The position numbers and the translations under genes are program-made. A stretch of 55,602 bases of DNA from Thermoplasmata archaeon (lineage in GTDB: Archaea; Thermoplasmatota; DTKX01; JAHFTX01), in the NCBI GenBank assembly GCA_023265395.1, contig JAHFTX010000016.1, positions 1 to 55,602 of the forward strand, read 5' to 3'. Shown piece by piece: positions 16,740 through 25,580 of the stretch (within the stretch, counting starts at the first letter, position 1; each line of letters begins with the position of its first letter). The notes under the pieces were generated by a model that ran no database searches, was not told where the DNA came from, and saw only the letters and a program-made list of their open reading frames with translations.

Positions 16740-17374
16740 TCCTCCTTGACGGTCCGGTCGTGGGCGTCGCGCAGCTTGCGCGCCACCGGACCCCGCACCA
16801 CCACGGCGCGCCCGGCATCGGGATTGCCGATGATGTAGCCGCCACCCTCGTTGGGGCCCTGCGGGGGCGGCGCCTCGGGCGCAGGGGCCTCGGCGTCGGC
16901 GGGGGCATCCTCGGGCAGCGAAGCGGCGGCCTGCTCGAGGGTCGCCCCCTTGCGGATCGCCAAGAGCAGGGTGCGCACCGCGGCACGGTCGGCGCCGCTC
17001 TGCTGGAACGCACCCGCCAGGGAGGGGCTGGCGGAGGCCACCTCGTCGAGGCGCAGCAGCATCGCCTCCGAGCCGCTCCGCAGGTAGCAGACGAGCTCGC
17101 AGTAGGCCCCCAGGTCGTCGACGTAGACCTCGGAGACCTCATGCACGAAGATCCCGCAGAAGGAGCGTGCGGCCGCGATGGCGTCGACCATCCGGCCGAA
17201 GGCCGCCGCCTTGCCGTCGGTGCCCATGCGCAGCACGACGTAGACCTTGATCAGGAAGGCCCGTTGCTCGGCCTTGGTGCGCATCGGCGGGGGGAACACC
17301 TTCTGCAGCTGCACCCCGTAGGGGATGCGCCCGGGGGGGAAGGGGTCGGTCCACTGCCGCGGGTCGTGCGCCAT
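16736..17374 (-). CDS. Unrecognised protein, first gene of the NAC operon
   Basis: 212 residues, no recognised family. ATG 17374 lies ~26 nt after a clear TATA box and is likely leaderless. The first ~115 residues look like a compact alpha/beta domain (AFLIKVYVVLRMGTDGKAAA, ARSFCGIFVHEVSEVYVDDL, AYCELVCYLRSGSEAMLLRL). A helical segment, then an Ala/Pro/Glu-rich linker (DAPADAEAPAPEAPPP) and a C-terminal section with GGGYIIGNPDAGRAVVVRG follow. No TM or signal peptide was seen. The stop overlaps the start of the next gene (GTGA). The coupling to a second unknown gene and to NAC suggests a common process, but nothing in the sequence names it. Confidence 0.82.
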   Translation of the reverse strand: MAHDPRQWTDPFPPGRIPYGVQLQKVFPPPMRTKAEQRAFLIKVYVVLRMGTDGKAAAFGRMVDAIAAARSFCGIFVHEVSEVYVDDLGAYCELVCYLRSGSEAMLLRLDEVASASPSLAGAFQQSGADRAAVRTLLLAIRKGATLEQAAASLPEDAPADAEAPAPEAPPPQGPNEGGGYIIGNPDAGRAVVVRGPVARKLRDAHDRTVKEE

Positions 17375-17394
17375 GTCGGGTCACTCTCCTTGGG

Positions 17395-17405
17395 CAATAA
17401 AAGAG
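17395..17405 (-). promoter_or_regulatory. TATA box for the NAC operon
   Basis: Minus strand CTCTTTTATTG, about 26 nt before ATG 17374. Strong A/T content in a G+C-rich background and ideal spacing for a leaderless mRNA. Confidence 0.7.
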
Positions 17406-17426
17406 GGCGGTCGCAGCGTCGGCGAC

Positions 17427-18374
17427 TCAGCGCACCAGCTCCCAGCGCCCGCAGACGGGGCACTGGGTCTCGAAGGGGCGCTCCAGTTCCTCGGCGAGGA
17501 AGGCGGTGGCGCACCTGCCACAGCGCAGGGCCAGCTCGCCTGGGCCGGCGGTGGGCAGCGGCTCCTGCTGCGACGGCCGTGCGCCATAGGTCCCTGCCTC
17601 GGGCCGGCGCTGCGGGCCGCGGTGCTGGCGCTGCTGGTGGGCCAACCGCTGCTGGTGCGGTCCCTGCGGCGGCGCCTGCGGGTAGGTGTGCCGTGCGCTG
17701 CTGCCATCGCTGTAGCGCATGCGCGGTGGGGCGGAGGGCGGAGGGCGGCCCTGCCGCACCGGTGGAGGCGGCCGTCGTGGCGCCGCCGGTGGTGGCGGGG
17801 GGACGGCGGCCGCGGCGGTCACCTCCTGACGGTAGAGGCGATGGAGGTACCAGGCGCCCAGCAACGTCAGCGCGACCGCTGCTGCGGCCAGCAGCGGCAC
17901 AAAGGAGGTCGGGTCGGTGGTCTGCCGCGGGCTGAACCGCACCAGCAGCTGGACCTCGATGGGCACGACGGCGCTGGTGCCGTTCTGCGGGAAGTCGGTG
18001 TTGTCGAGCACCAAGAGGTAGAACCCCTCCCTGTGGGGCGCCGCCGATTGGACGTAGACGGTCCCCATCCACTGGTGGATCGGCGAGGGCTCGGCCGAGG
18101 CGTTGCCCTCGAGGCGGTCCTCGTAGGTGTGGTACTCGGGGAGGGAGAGGAGCAGCACGTCCAGGGCCGGCCCCTGCGTGACGCGGATGCTGAAGGTCAC
18201 GGTGTGGTCGGCGTCGACGTCGAGGCGGTAGACGGTGAAGTTGGCCACGGGCACGCTCACGTGCAGTTGATCGCTGCGCCGGATCGGCAAGGGGTCGTTG
18301 GCCGTCGCCGAGGGCGACGCCAGCACCAGCACGACCAGCAGCAGCACGCACCACAGTCGCGGTGCGTTGACCAT
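17427..18374 (-). CDS. Single-TM secreted/membrane protein with cytoplasmic Pro-rich linker and C-terminal zinc ribbon
   Basis: 315 residues from ATG 18374 (33 nt after a promoter box). Residues 1-25 are a signal peptide (LWCVLLLVVLVLASPSATA). Residues ~26-150 form an extracellular beta-rich domain (VSVPVANFTVYRLDVDADHT, REGFYLLVLDNTDFPQNGT), followed by a TM helix at ~157-178 (FVPLLAAAAVALTLLGAWYL). The inside part begins with a proline/arginine/glutamine-rich low-complexity linker (~185-275) and ends with a small zinc ribbon, CGRC about 17 residues before CPVCG. The topology (outside sensor-like domain, TM, flexible tether, metal-binding tip) suggests a link between an external event and a cytoplasmic partner, but no signalling domain is visible. 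Its promoter lies between it and the large gene at 18418, so it is transcribed separately. Confidence 0.85.
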   Translation of the reverse strand: MVNAPRLWCVLLLVVLVLASPSATANDPLPIRRSDQLHVSVPVANFTVYRLDVDADHTVTFSIRVTQGPALDVLLLSLPEYHTYEDRLEGNASAEPSPIHQWMGTVYVQSAAPHREGFYLLVLDNTDFPQNGTSAVVPIEVQLLVRFSPRQTTDPTSFVPLLAAAAVALTLLGAWYLHRLYRQEVTAAAAVPPPPPAAPRRPPPPVRQGRPPPSAPPRMRYSDGSSARHTYPQAPPQGPHQQRLAHQQRQHRGPQRRPEAGTYGARPSQQEPLPTAGPGELALRCGRCATAFLAEELERPFETQCPVCGRWELVR

Positions 18375-18398
18375 GGGACTCTCCACGGGGAGGGCCCC

Positions 18399-18410
18399 CA
18401 AAAGGTTTGG
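18399..18410 (-). promoter_or_regulatory. Promoter box for the TM/zinc-ribbon gene
   Basis: Minus strand CCAAACCTTTTG. AACC begins 33 nt before ATG 18374, same geometry as other AACCTYTT-type boxes here. Confidence 0.6.
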
Positions 18411-18417
18411 CAGGGGC

Positions 18418-21400
18418 CTAGCGCGTGCGTGTGCCGCGACGCTGCCGCCGCTGCGCACCACGGGCACCCTTGCGCGGCCTTCCGCGTCGCCGGGTCGGTG
18501 ACGGTGGTGCACGCCTCGGGGTCGGACGACGCGGTGGCGCAACGCGCCCCTTGCGCGGCGGGGGAGGGACGCGCAGCAGTCGCACCAGGAGGATCGCGCC
18601 CAGCAGCGACGCCATCAGGGAGAGCACCAGGACCTGGGCCCACTCGGGGACTCCGCCTTGCAGCGGCGTGGTGGGCTGCACAGGGTCGATGGGGCCAGGG
18701 CCGGTGCCGTTGTGGGTGCCGTTGCCCGGGCCGGGGCCCGGGCCGGGGGTGTGGTCGCCCCCGGCGGGGCTGGCCAGCACCGGCAGGTCGAGCGTCGCAG
18801 ATCGGCTGTTGCCGCTGCCGTCGGTGACGGTGAGGTTGACGGCGATGGGCTGGGGCACGCTGGGTGTCAGCTGCAGCTGGGCACCCTCGAGGGTGTAGCT
18901 GTGCCCCGGATACCGCAGCGGGTCGAGGCCTTGGTCGACGACGGTCCACCGGAAGGACGCCCCCGTGGGGAAGGCGCCGTCGTTGTCGGTGACGACCGCC
19001 TGCAGCGTCAGCAGGGTGCCCACCTGTCCCTCCGACGGCCCGTCGATGCGCACCACCGGTGCGGTGATGTCGGAGATGGTCAGCAGCACCGCAGGCAGCG
19101 TCAGGCTGTTGCCGCTGGGGTCGGTGGCGGTCACCACCAGCGAGACGCTCCCGGGGTCGGCGAAGGTGACCTCGGTGGACGCCCCGATGCGCGTGAGGGT
19201 GCCGTTGGCGGTGGTGATCTGCCATCGCACGTCGGTGGCTGGGTCGAAGGTCGGGTCGTTGTCCCGCAAGTCGATGTAGAGCGGCAACGGGGTGTCCTCG
19301 GGCCATTGGGTCATCTGTAGGCACTCATCGATACTCGGGTCCCAGCAGACCGGTGCCGTGCGATCGCGCACGGTGATCTGCACCGAGCCGTTGGCGCTGT
19401 TGCCGTCGGGGTCGGTGACCTTGAGGGTCGCAAGGTACGAGCCCGGTTGCTCCAACTTCAGCGTCGGCGAGGGTCCGCCGAGCGTGAGCACCCCCTCGGA
19501 GGTCGGCAAGGTCCACACGAAGCGGCCCTGGGTCGAGAAGTCCGGATGGTTGTCGCTGGTGCCGCTGGCGTCGAGGACGAAGGGCTCGTCCTCATCGACG
19601 GTCAGCGTCGCCGGCAGCACCACCTGCGGCAGCGTCAGGTCGGCGACCGTGACGTTGAGGGTGGTGTTGATCGCATGTCCGCCGGTGTCGATGACGGTCA
19701 GCAAGACCATCTGCACCCCAGGGTCGGGGAACACGTAGGTGACGCTGTAGCCCCACAACGTCGTCGGGAGCTCCGGGCCGGGGATGGTCCAGCGGAAGGT
19801 GCCACGGGTCGCCAGCTCGGGGTCGTTGTCGAAGACCATCGACGCCACGAGCGTGACGTTGGTGTCCTCGTCGACCCACAGGTCCTGGAAGGGGCCCAGC
19901 TTGGGCGAATCGAGGTCGTTGACCCACACCTGGAGGGTGTCGAGGTCGGTGTTGCCATCGGGGTCGGTGACCTCCAAGGTCACCGTGAAGTCCCCCGGCT
20001 TGACGAAGGTGTAGGTATCGACGACGCCGTCGAGCTCCACCGCCCCGTTCGATTCGGAGAGGGTCCACCGGAAGGTCGCGTCGAAGGCGAACCAGGGGTG
20101 GTTGTCGGTCGAGAGCCCTCCGTTGAACACCACCGTCTCGCCTTGGTCGATGATGACGTCCTCCCCGGCGACCGCGACCGGCTCGGTGCTGTCGAGCACG
20201 CGGTAGTAGGCCACGTCACGGTCGCTGTTGCCCAGCGTGTCGGTGACCGTCAGCTCGACGCGGTAGAGGCCGGGGTCGGCGAAGGTGTGGGTCGGCGCCG
20301 CGATGGCGTAGGAGACCGAACCGTCGAGGGTCGCCACGTCCCAATGGGAGGTGGCCCCGCTGCCGTCGGTGGCGAAGAACTCGGTGGGTTCGGGGTCGAG
20401 CGTCACGGCCACATCCTCGCCGATGGTCTGGTCGGGTCCGACGTGGGCCAAGAGGGGGACGTCGGGGCTGATGCTCAGGCGCTGGTCGGCCGCGATGTCG
20501 GTGAGCTGCTGCTCGCCGCCATCGGGCCAGAAGATGCGCAGCGAGTCGACGAGGGTCACCGCACCCAAGCCGAAGTGGGCCGTGATCATGTCGGCCCCGA
20601 GGTAGCCGCTGCCGCTGCGCACCTCGCGCCACTGCTGCTCTCCCCCCGCCCGCAGCTGCAACCGCGCACCGATGGCGCTGGGGTTGCCGCCGGGGGCGTG
20701 CAGGTCGACCTCCAGCCAGTGGTGCGTGGCGACGTCGAGGTCGTTGCGATAGAGGCGGCTGTCGTTGTCGAGGTTGACGCGGTAGATGTCGACGTCGCCG
20801 TCGTGGTCGTAGTCGGCCGACGAGGCGCCTCGCCCGACGCTGCCGTCGGCGAGCGTGGCGTCGGCAGCGTGATCCTCGAAGAGCGGCACCTCGGCCAGCG
20901 ACCCCGTGTTGAGGAAGAGGTTGGCCGGTTGCCACAACGGGTGGGAGCCGCTCTCCACCAGGCCGTTGTTCTGGTAGATGTCGAGCCAGCCGTCGTTGTT
21001 GAAGTCCTGCATGGTGTCGCCCCAGCCGACGTTGCCGTCGGCGCTGTGGCTGGCCTGCCCCACCTCGGTCATGAGGAAGCCTTCCTCGTTGTGCCACAGG
21101 TAGTTTCGCCGGAAGTTGGCGACGTACCAGTCGAACCAGCCGTCGTTGTCGACGTCGCCGGTGACGCTGCCCATGCCCCCGCCGCTGCCGCCGTCGCACT
21201 GGCAGAGGCGGCTGAAGTTGGAGAAGGTCCCGTCCCCCTCGTTGATGAAGAGGCTGTCCTCGGCGAAGTCGTTGATCACGTACAGGTCGACGTCGCCATC
21301 CTGGTCATGGTCGGTCCAGAGCGCCTGGAAGGAGTAGCCGGCGTCGGCGACGCCGACCGCCGCGGCGACGTCGGTGAAGGTGCAGTCGCCGTCGTTGCGC

Positions 21401-22020
21401 CAGAGCAGGTTGGCCGTCTTGAGGTAGACCGTCACGTAGATGTCGAGGTCGCCGTCGCCGTCATAGTCGGCCCAGCTGACCCCCGTGCCGCCGACCTTGC
21501 CGACGATCCTCGCGGAAACGGTGATGTTGGAGAAGGTGCCGTCACCGTTGTTGCGGTAGAGGGTGTGCGGGCCGTAGAACTGGCTGACGTAGAGGTCGAC
21601 ATCGCCGTCACCGTCGCAGTCGCCGAAGGCCGCACCGTAGGTGCGTCCAGCGGTGGCCACCCCCGCCGCCGCGGTGATGTCGGTGAAGGTGCCGTCACCG
21701 TTGTTGGCGAAGAGCTGGTCGGGGCCGTCGTGGGTGAGGTAGAGCTCCTCGAAGCCGTCGCCGTCGATGTCGCCCCAGGCAGCGCCGCCCTCCATGTGGA
21801 GGTACTTGAGCCAGTCATGCCAGGTGTTGAAGGCCGACGCCGGCAGCGGGTGGGCCGGGTCGTCGCCGGTGACCTTGACCCCCTGGACGCCCAGCGCGTT
21901 GGCGACGTTGGTGAAGGGCGGGACCACCACGGCCCGCGCGGCGGGCTCGTCGGCGCCTGCGGAGGGCAGCAGCGCCAGCGGGACGAGGGCAAGCAGCGCG
22001 ACCAGGGCGATCGCGCGCAC
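18418..22020 (-). CDS. Large surface protein: seven VCBS/FG-GAP repeats, ASPIC/UnbV domain, PKD-like repeats, TM, basic tail
   Basis: 1200 residues from GTG 22020, which lies 34 nt after an AACC box. TTG 22032, five nt after GGAGGG, is the alternative start. The signal peptide is followed by seven Asp-rich VCBS/FG-GAP motifs (DIDGDGFEELYLTH, DCDGDGDVDLYVSQ, DYDGDGDLDIYVTV, DFNNDGWLDIYQNN). Residues ~430-510 carry an ASPIC/UnbV domain (GARLQLRAGGEQQWREV, LGLGAVTLVDSLRIFWPDGG without the first residue). Then come about five PKD-like repeats with a shared signature (NDPELATRGTFRWT, NHPDFSTQGRFVWT). A TM helix lies at ~1127-1147, and the ~50-residue cytoplasmic end is extremely Arg/Lys/Pro-rich (RRAPPSPTRRRGRPRKG) and could contact membrane lipid or nucleic acid. 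The gene diverges from another PKD-like protein and ends with TAG. Confidence 0.88.
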   Translation of the reverse strand: MRAIALVALLALVPLALLPSAGADEPAARAVVVPPFTNVANALGVQGVKVTGDDPAHPLPASAFNTWHDWLKYLHMEGGAAWGDIDGDGFEELYLTHDGPDQLFANNGDGTFTDITAAAGVATAGRTYGAAFGDCDGDGDVDLYVSQFYGPHTLYRNNGDGTFSNITVSARIVGKVGGTGVSWADYDGDGDLDIYVTVYLKTANLLWRNDGDCTFTDVAAAVGVADAGYSFQALWTDHDQDGDVDLYVINDFAEDSLFINEGDGTFSNFSRLCQCDGGSGGGMGSVTGDVDNDGWFDWYVANFRRNYLWHNEEGFLMTEVGQASHSADGNVGWGDTMQDFNNDGWLDIYQNNGLVESGSHPLWQPANLFLNTGSLAEVPLFEDHAADATLADGSVGRGASSADYDHDGDVDIYRVNLDNDSRLYRNDLDVATHHWLEVDLHAPGGNPSAIGARLQLRAGGEQQWREVRSGSGYLGADMITAHFGLGAVTLVDSLRIFWPDGGEQQLTDIAADQRLSISPDVPLLAHVGPDQTIGEDVAVTLDPEPTEFFATDGSGATSHWDVATLDGSVSYAIAAPTHTFADPGLYRVELTVTDTLGNSDRDVAYYRVLDSTEPVAVAGEDVIIDQGETVVFNGGLSTDNHPWFAFDATFRWTLSESNGAVELDGVVDTYTFVKPGDFTVTLEVTDPDGNTDLDTLQVWVNDLDSPKLGPFQDLWVDEDTNVTLVASMVFDNDPELATRGTFRWTIPGPELPTTLWGYSVTYVFPDPGVQMVLLTVIDTGGHAINTTLNVTVADLTLPQVVLPATLTVDEDEPFVLDASGTSDNHPDFSTQGRFVWTLPTSEGVLTLGGPSPTLKLEQPGSYLATLKVTDPDGNSANGSVQITVRDRTAPVCWDPSIDECLQMTQWPEDTPLPLYIDLRDNDPTFDPATDVRWQITTANGTLTRIGASTEVTFADPGSVSLVVTATDPSGNSLTLPAVLLTISDITAPVVRIDGPSEGQVGTLLTLQAVVTDNDGAFPTGASFRWTVVDQGLDPLRYPGHSYTLEGAQLQLTPSVPQPIAVNLTVTDGSGNSRSATLDLPVLASPAGGDHTPGPGPGPGNGTHNGTGPGPIDPVQPTTPLQGGVPEWAQVLVLSLMASLLGAILLVRLLRVPPPPRKGRVAPPRRPTPRRAPPSPTRRRGRPRKGARGAQRRQRRGTRTR

Positions 22021-22042
22021 CTTCTGCAGCAAGGGGTCCCTC

Positions 22043-22055
22043 CGTTGGCAGGTTG
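22043..22055 (-). promoter_or_regulatory. Promoter-like box for the ASPIC/VCBS gene
   Basis: Minus strand CAACCTGCCAACG; AACC begins 34 nt before GTG 22020. The A/T part is poor. A second TATA-like element for the same direction lies at 22099-22106. Confidence 0.35.
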
Positions 22056-22098
22056 CGGCGGGGCCGCAGCCCTCGTGCCCACGGAGCTGCCCCGGCCG

Positions 22099-22157
22099 CT
22101 ACTTGAACCTTCGTGCCCGGCGCAACAGAGGCGCTCACGGCCGTGGCGCTCAAGTAG
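22099..22157. repeat. Inverted pair of TATA-like elements in the divergent intergenic region
   Basis: CTACTTGA at 22099-22106 and its exact reverse complement TCAAGTAG at 22150-22157 flank 43 nt. The right copy sits ~26 nt before ATG 22179 and is the likely TATA box of that gene. The left copy points toward the leftward gene, about 80 nt from its start. They may co-regulate both genes. Confidence 0.5.
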
Positions 22158-22178
22158 GGGGGAGCACTGGTCAGGACC

Positions 22179-24707
22179 ATGCGCGCGATCGCGGTCATCG
22201 CCCTTGCGCTGCTGGTAGCGTTCCCAGCGCTTGGCGGTGGCTCCCCACCGGTGGCGGCGGCCCCTCGCCAGAGTGTGCAGTGGGGGGTGGCGCCCACCGA
22301 GCTGTCGCTGCTGGAGGCGGCCGTCGAGTGGGCGCGGGCCGACGCGCTGCCGAGCGACCCGACCGGTCCGATCGGGGCGCCCCTTGACGAGCAACAGCGC
22401 AACGCCCTGGCGATCCGCGGGGATGGGGAGGTCCTTACGCTCGACGCGCCCAACACGACGGCGTGGCTGGTGCTGCGATTGAACGTCACCCCGCCCAGCG
22501 GCGGCTGGGGTGCGTTGCAGCTGCGGCTGTGGTGCGGCGGCGGCGGGAGCGACGACCAGCAGCTCACCGCTGTGGTGTGGGTCGACAGCCTGGCGCGCTT
22601 CGAGACCCTTGCGGAGCGGACCGTGGCACCGGCAGACCTGGCGGTGCTCAGCAACTGGGTCGGCACCGAAGGAGTTGCTGAGGTCGACGAGTCTTTGGTG
22701 CAGGGGCGCACCCTCGTCGCAGCGGTGGGTTCCCAAGGGAGCCTGCGGTGCGACGGCGCGCAGCTGATCCGCTGGCCACCACAGACGACCCTGCGGATCG
22801 ACGAGGCGATGGTGGTGGCCGACAGCACCGTGGAGCTCTTCTCGGACCTGACGGTGGCACCAGGGGTGCAGCTGCAGCTGCTCCGGAGCACCCTGACGGT
22901 CCGCAGCCTGCTGCCGGCGCGCGTGCGCTTCGAGACGGGGTCCTCGCTGGTCAGCGAAGGGACGGTGCTGCAGGACGACCGCACCGACACCGATGACGGG
23001 TCGAGGGACGACCGGGCCTTTGCCCTGCTCGCCGGGGCCCAGACCACCCTGCGGCTCGTCGACATGCGCGTCGAGGATGCTGGGATCGCAAAGGGCGCCG
23101 CCGACGAGCAGGGGATCAGCTTCGCCGGCACGAGCCTGACCATCGACAACCTCTCCTTGGTCCACCAGAGCGTCGGGCTGCACCTGAGCGGCACCGGGAT
23201 CACCATCGCAGCCCTCTCGACGGAGCAGGTCGACATGCCGCTGTGGGTCGGCTGCGGCTGCACCGTGGACCTCTCGCAGATGGCGATCCCCGCACCGGTG
23301 ACGCTGGTGGGCGACAGCACCCTGCGCCAGCTGGCCACGGTCCTGCTGCGGACGGTCGACTCGACGGGCGAGGGGGTCGAGGGGGGCGACTACCGTGTCC
23401 ACACGACCGCCGACGACCAGACCTTCTACGCCACACCGTTCTACGGCGGCACGGCCAGCCGGAGCGCCGTCGATGGTGCCCACGCATCCATCCCGCAGGT
23501 CACCGCGGTGCCCCTGCGGCTGCGCTCGGCCACCGAGACGGTCGAGCTGCAGCCGCAAGCGCTGCTCCACTTCCGCAGCTTCGACCTGCAGCAGAGCCTC
23601 GACCCGGACCTGCCGCTCCAGCAGGTCACCTTCGCGCTGCCCATCGACGTCTGGCTCGACCACCAGGCGCCGCGCGCGAGCGCCGGTCCCGACGTCACCA
23701 TCGACCAGGGCACCCTCGTGACGCTGAGTGCCGCCAACTCCACCGACGACGACCCGAGCTTCCCTGCGGGGGGCTCGTTCATCTGGACGATCCCGACCGC
23801 CGCGGGCACCGTGCTGCTGCAGGGGATGACCGTGGAGCATGCCTTCGACGAGCTGGGGAGATTCGACGTCGGCCTGACCGTCAGCGACCCGGCGGGCCAC
23901 ATCGACCAGAAGGTGGTACGGATCAAGGTCCGCGATTCGACGGCGCCCGTGATCGCGCCGCTGGCGCCGCTGCGCATCGGCGAGGGGGTGGTCCCGTCGG
24001 TGACGGCGCAGGTCCACGACAACGACCCGCACTTTGCCCAGAGCGGGATCGTCACGTGGAACTGGAGCGAGGGGTCGGTGTGGCACGAGACCCTGGGCAG
24101 CACCTTCACCCGCTCCTTTGGCCAGGTGGGGTCGCTGGTGGTGACCGTGCGCGCCGAGGACGCCGCCGGCAACGTCGCGACGGCGCTGTGGCAGGTCGAG
24201 GTGCTCGACGTGCACAACCCGATCGTCGCGCTGGGGGAACCCCGGACCCTTGCCGTGGGGGAGCGCCTGGTGCTCAACGGCACGGCGTTCGCCAGCGACA
24301 ACGACCCGGGCTTCCCCACCGATGCCACATTCCTCTGGGAGGTGCGCGACCCGCTGGGGCAGGTGCGCACCCTCGAGGGCCCCCTGCTCGAGGTGCCGCT
24401 GCTGCACCAGGGTGCCTACACCCTGACCCTGACGGTGCACGATGGCGCAGGCAACGAGGGAGCCGGCTCGCTGCAGGTGCGCGCCAGCGAGCCGCTGGGG
24501 CCGGGGCCGCAGCCGATCGCTCCCGAGGGGACCCTGCGATGGGCCGGGTTCCTGGTGGGGCTCGTCGCCGTCGGCCTGGTGATCCTGGTGGTGCTCCGAC
24601 GTGGTAGCGCGAGCTCACCGCCAGTCGCGGCCGTGCGTCCCACCAGCGGCCGCATCCGACTCTACCTGCACGAGGGCGGGCCGCTGCCCGCCGACGACGA
24701 GGAGTGA
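22179..24707 (+). CDS. Secreted, membrane-anchored PKD-like repeat protein
   Basis: 842 residues from ATG 22179. The signal peptide (MRAIAVIALALLVAFPALGG) resembles that of the divergent neighbour, which also begins MRAIA. Residues ~30-470 are beta-rich without a domain I can name; the middle part (LRIDEAMVVADSTVELFSD, LRLVDMRVEDAGIAKG) could be a parallel beta-helix-like region. Residues ~500-780 hold three PKD-like repeats (DDDPSFPAGGSFIWT, DNDPHFAQSGIVTWN, DNDPGFPTDATFLWE), the same module found in the divergent protein. A TM helix lies at ~786-808 (WAGFLVGLVAVGLVILVVLR), followed by a short cytoplasmic tail ending in acidic residues. The role is presumably structural or adhesive at the envelope. 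Its stop is 2 nt from that of the convergent CBS-ParB gene. Confidence 0.87.
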   Translation: MRAIAVIALALLVAFPALGGGSPPVAAAPRQSVQWGVAPTELSLLEAAVEWARADALPSDPTGPIGAPLDEQQRNALAIRGDGEVLTLDAPNTTAWLVLRLNVTPPSGGWGALQLRLWCGGGGSDDQQLTAVVWVDSLARFETLAERTVAPADLAVLSNWVGTEGVAEVDESLVQGRTLVAAVGSQGSLRCDGAQLIRWPPQTTLRIDEAMVVADSTVELFSDLTVAPGVQLQLLRSTLTVRSLLPARVRFETGSSLVSEGTVLQDDRTDTDDGSRDDRAFALLAGAQTTLRLVDMRVEDAGIAKGAADEQGISFAGTSLTIDNLSLVHQSVGLHLSGTGITIAALSTEQVDMPLWVGCGCTVDLSQMAIPAPVTLVGDSTLRQLATVLLRTVDSTGEGVEGGDYRVHTTADDQTFYATPFYGGTASRSAVDGAHASIPQVTAVPLRLRSATETVELQPQALLHFRSFDLQQSLDPDLPLQQVTFALPIDVWLDHQAPRASAGPDVTIDQGTLVTLSAANSTDDDPSFPAGGSFIWTIPTAAGTVLLQGMTVEHAFDELGRFDVGLTVSDPAGHIDQKVVRIKVRDSTAPVIAPLAPLRIGEGVVPSVTAQVHDNDPHFAQSGIVTWNWSEGSVWHETLGSTFTRSFGQVGSLVVTVRAEDAAGNVATALWQVEVLDVHNPIVALGEPRTLAVGERLVLNGTAFASDNDPGFPTDATFLWEVRDPLGQVRTLEGPLLEVPLLHQGAYTLTLTVHDGAGNEGAGSLQVRASEPLGPGPQPIAPEGTLRWAGFLVGLVAVGLVILVVLRRGSASSPPVAAVRPTSGRIRLYLHEGGPLPADDEE

Positions 24708-24709
24708 TC

Positions 24710-25540
24710 TCAACGGGTCTCCCGCTCCTTGGCTAGCAACCGCGTGGTGACCTCCTGCAGCGGGTGCTGGGCGTCCTCGATCACCTGGATGTCGTCGATG
24801 CTCTGGAGCCCTTGGCGCTGGGCGTTCTGCTCCATCCCCAGCAGCAGGTCGCGATCGAACTGCAGCACGTAGGCGGCGATGGTCTCGTGGCCGAGGTTGC
24901 GGGCGGCCACCACCCGGTGGTGGCCATCGACGAGTACGTAGTAGGAGCGCTTGCGCACGACGATGATGGGCTCGGCCATGCCGTTCTCGAGTTCGTAGGT
25001 TCGCCCCTGCAGCTCGTCGGCGTGGATGCGCTTCTGGGTGGGCCGCAGCCGTCCGAGGGGCACCTCGGCGCGGCTGACTTCCAGCTTCATCTTGTAGGTG
25101 TCCTCGAGCAGCCTCTTGACCATCTCGAGCTTGCGCGGCGTCGAGCGCTCGATGTGGGAGCGCACCACGTCGATGGTCGAGAGCACGCCCACGAGCCGAC
25201 CGTCGTCGTCGACGATCGGCAGGGTGCGGAAGCCGTGGCGGAACAGGACCCGGGCGGCATCGGTCATGCGCATCTGCGGGTGCCCCACCACCGGGCCGCG
25301 CTCGAGGACCGCCTCGAGCGATTCGTCGGTGCGGTCGAGGTAGCGCAGGAGGTGCTTGGCGGTCACGAAGGAGACGAGCCCGTCGGACTCGTCGACCACG
25401 GGCATGCCATGGTGCGTCGTCGCGAGCATCGCGGCGATCGCCTCGCGCACGCTCATCGAGTGGTGGAGCACGTCCACCTCGGGGGTCATGTAGTCGCGCA
25501 CCAGCGCGCGACGGTCGTCGACGAGTGGCTCCACATCCAC
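24710..25540 (-). CDS. Two CBS domains plus ParB/sulfiredoxin-like domain protein
   Basis: 276 residues from GTG 25540; TTG 25561 upstream is an alternative. GTG is preferred because a TATA-like box lies ~24 nt before it. Residues ~14-70 and 75-130 form a CBS pair ([51 protein letters not shown]), which usually binds an adenine nucleotide as an energy sensor. Residues ~150-235 are ParB-N/sulfiredoxin-like ([18 protein letters not shown], then [18 protein letters not shown]), including the G-H-H-R motif that binds nucleotide in this fold. CBS-ParB fusions occur in archaea and are usually thought to be nucleotide-responsive regulators, here possibly of the divergent B12/mutase genes, with which it shares the promoter region. 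The target is unknown. Confidence 0.88.
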   Translation of the reverse strand: MDVEPLVDDRRALVRDYMTPEVDVLHHSMSVREAIAAMLATTHHGMPVVDESDGLVSFVTAKHLLRYLDRTDESLEAVLERGPVVGHPQMRMTDAARVLFRHGFRTLPIVDDDGRLVGVLSTIDVVRSHIERSTPRKLEMVKRLLEDTYKMKLEVSRAEVPLGRLRPTQKRIHADELQGRTYELENGMAEPIIVVRKRSYYVLVDGHHRVVAARNLGHETIAAYVLQFDRDLLLGMEQNAQRQGLQSIDDIQVIEDAQHPLQEVTTRLLAKERETR

Positions 25541-25558
25541 CGATGGCCGGGCCGATGT

Positions 25559-25570
25559 CAAAAGGGTGTG
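25559..25570 (-). promoter_or_regulatory. TATA-like box for the CBS-ParB gene
   Basis: Minus strand CACACCCTTTTG, ~24 nt before GTG 25540. It nearly equals the box of the divergent gene (CACCTTTTTG), suggesting paired promoters. Confidence 0.5.
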
Positions 25571-25580
25571 GGCCCTCCGA

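Noticed and set aside
19447..22218. 923-codon plus-strand frame across the ASPIC/VCBS gene
   Set aside because: Val/Asp/Gly-rich shadow of the Asp-rich repeat coding; no promoter or recognisable domain.
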